Shown here one piece after another: positions 6,103 to 7,269 of a stretch of DNA of 7,269 nucleotides. How positions within the stretch are numbered: position 1 is the stretch's first letter; each line of letters begins with the position of its first letter. Below the pieces are notes generated by a model. That model was not told where the DNA came from. It did not search any database and saw nothing but the letters and a program-made list of their open reading frames with translations. This DNA comes from AC-69 sp044869895 (GTDB taxonomy: Bacteria > Actinomycetota > UBA4738 > HRBIN12). Where the stretch lies: assembly GCA_044869895.1 (NCBI GenBank), contig JBIOXZ010000031.1, forward strand, positions 1 to 7,269. The letters are read 5' to 3'. Both the position numbers and the translations under genes were made by a program.

Positions 6103-6441
6103 ATGAGCGCAAGGATCGAGACCCTCAGGATCCGGCCGCGGGACGCGGAGACCGCGTGGCTGGTGGCCGCGGTGGGGCTCCTGGCGTTGCTCGCGGTGCT
6201 GACCCTCGTCGGCCGGATCGCGCCCGATCCGAACGTCCAAGTTCGGCCGCCGGCGGTCGCCACCACGGTCGGCTCCACGCCGGGCGCAGCCATCAAGGCC
6301 ACCGCCAACGACCCCTATCTCCGCGTGCGACCTTCGGTTGACCGAAGCGGCATCGGTGAGGCAATCGCCACATCCTCAGTCAGCGAGCTTGGGTTCGGCC
6401 CGAACTTCAACATGGGTCGGGCCTGTCCGAAGTGCTGGTAG
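6103..6441 (+). CDS. Small membrane-anchored protein of unknown function
   Basis: I do not recognise this 112-residue product. It has a short basic N-terminus (MSARIETLRIRPRD), one strongly hydrophobic segment at about 18-38, then a proline- and alanine-rich stretch and a polar tail ending CPKCW, a CxxC pair (C108, C111) two residues from the end. It is probably a single-pass inner membrane protein; the charge pattern allows an N-in orientation. Start choice: AGGAGGG (6092-6098) lies four bases before the ATG at 6103, the best ribosome binding site in the window; an earlier in-frame GTG at 6088 would place that site inside the gene. Codons up to about 6330 are typical of the neighbours, while those after it more often end in A or T, so the tail may be under weaker selection. 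It is divergent from prfB and convergent with secA. The TAG stop lies inside a hairpin. Confidence 0.65.
   Translation: MSARIETLRIRPRDAETAWLVAAVGLLALLAVLTLVGRIAPDPNVQVRPPAVATTVGSTPGAAIKATANDPYLRVRPSVDRSGIGEAIATSSVSELGFGPNFNMGRACPKCW
6332..6347. repeat. Inverted repeat CTTCGGT-TG-ACCGAAG inside the small gene
   Basis: Perfect 7-bp arms with a two-base spacer, within codons about 77-82 of the small unknown gene. It has the same arm and spacer lengths as the dyad at 6068-6083 upstream, though not the same sequence. It also marks where codon use of the gene changes. It could be a binding site or chance. Confidence 0.45.
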
Positions 6442-6460
6442 CAGGGACCGCTACCGCACT
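6431..6460 (+). terminator. Hairpin spanning the stop codon of the small gene
   Basis: AGTGC (6431-6435) pairs with GCACT (6456-6460), and GGTAGC (6437-6442) with GCTACC (6450-6455). T6436 is a single bulge and AGGGACC the 7-base loop, giving an 11-bp stem. It is the first of three hairpins between the convergent small gene and secA. No T-run follows, so a terminator role is possible but not proven. Confidence 0.5.
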
Positions 6461-6462
6461 AG

Positions 6463-6492
6463 AGCCGGTCGGGCGGCAACGCCCGGCCGGCT
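6463..6492. terminator. Strong GC hairpin, probable bidirectional terminator
   Basis: A 13-bp stem with a GCAA loop at 6476-6479: AGCCGG (6463-6468) pairs with CCGGCT (6487-6492), and TCGGGCG (6469-6475) with CGCCCGG (6480-6486), including one G-T wobble. GCAA is a stabilising GNRA tetraloop in the plus-strand RNA. It lies between two convergent genes. There is no T-tract on either side, which is common for terminator-like hairpins in high-GC Actinomycetota. Confidence 0.65.
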
Positions 6493-6514
6493 TCCCAATG
6501 AAGCGAGTTCGCCC

Positions 6515-7269
<755 letters not shown>

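Overview
The window is a high-GC chromosomal segment. Its gene content and order point to a member of the Actinomycetota, probably a lineage away from the well-studied Streptomyces and Mycobacterium groups; this placement is inferred from layout and composition, not from a search. The core is the conserved neighbourhood secA ... prfB ... ftsE-ftsX-smpB-ssrA, all read on the minus strand. Two plus-strand genes are set into it: a large multi-membrane YfhO-type protein between ftsE and prfB, and a small membrane-anchored protein between prfB and secA.

From the left: bases 1-194 hold the 5' part of the tmRNA gene (ssrA, minus strand, cut by the window edge), with a readable tag ending in ALAA. 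Next come smpB, ftsX and ftsE, packed with gaps of 0-9 bases, which looks like one operon read leftward from a promoter just upstream of ftsE. A 92-bp divergent region with two overlapping inverted repeats separates ftsE from the rightward YfhO-like gene. That gene runs into prfB tail to tail, the two stop codons sharing the tetranucleotide CTAG. prfB is complete only if a programmed +1 frameshift is allowed: an in-frame TGA after 22 codons sits in a near-copy of the E. coli RF2 shift site. A 140-bp divergent region rich in short palindromes follows, then a 112-codon unknown membrane-anchored gene with a strong ribosome binding site, then three consecutive hairpins, and finally the 3' end of secA.

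Functionally the window joins ribosome rescue (tmRNA and SmpB), translation termination (self-regulated RF2), division-linked cell wall hydrolysis control (FtsEX), protein export (SecA) and a probable GT-C type membrane glycosyltransferase. Most of this is housekeeping. The points most worth a second look are the prfB frameshift and its easily missed true start, the short tmRNA tag, two candidate leaderless transcripts, the TAG-heavy stop codon use next to RF2, the dyad-rich promoter regions, and the small unknown gene. I see no phage, insertion sequence, CRISPR or defence system here, and no gene-free stretch over 300 bases.
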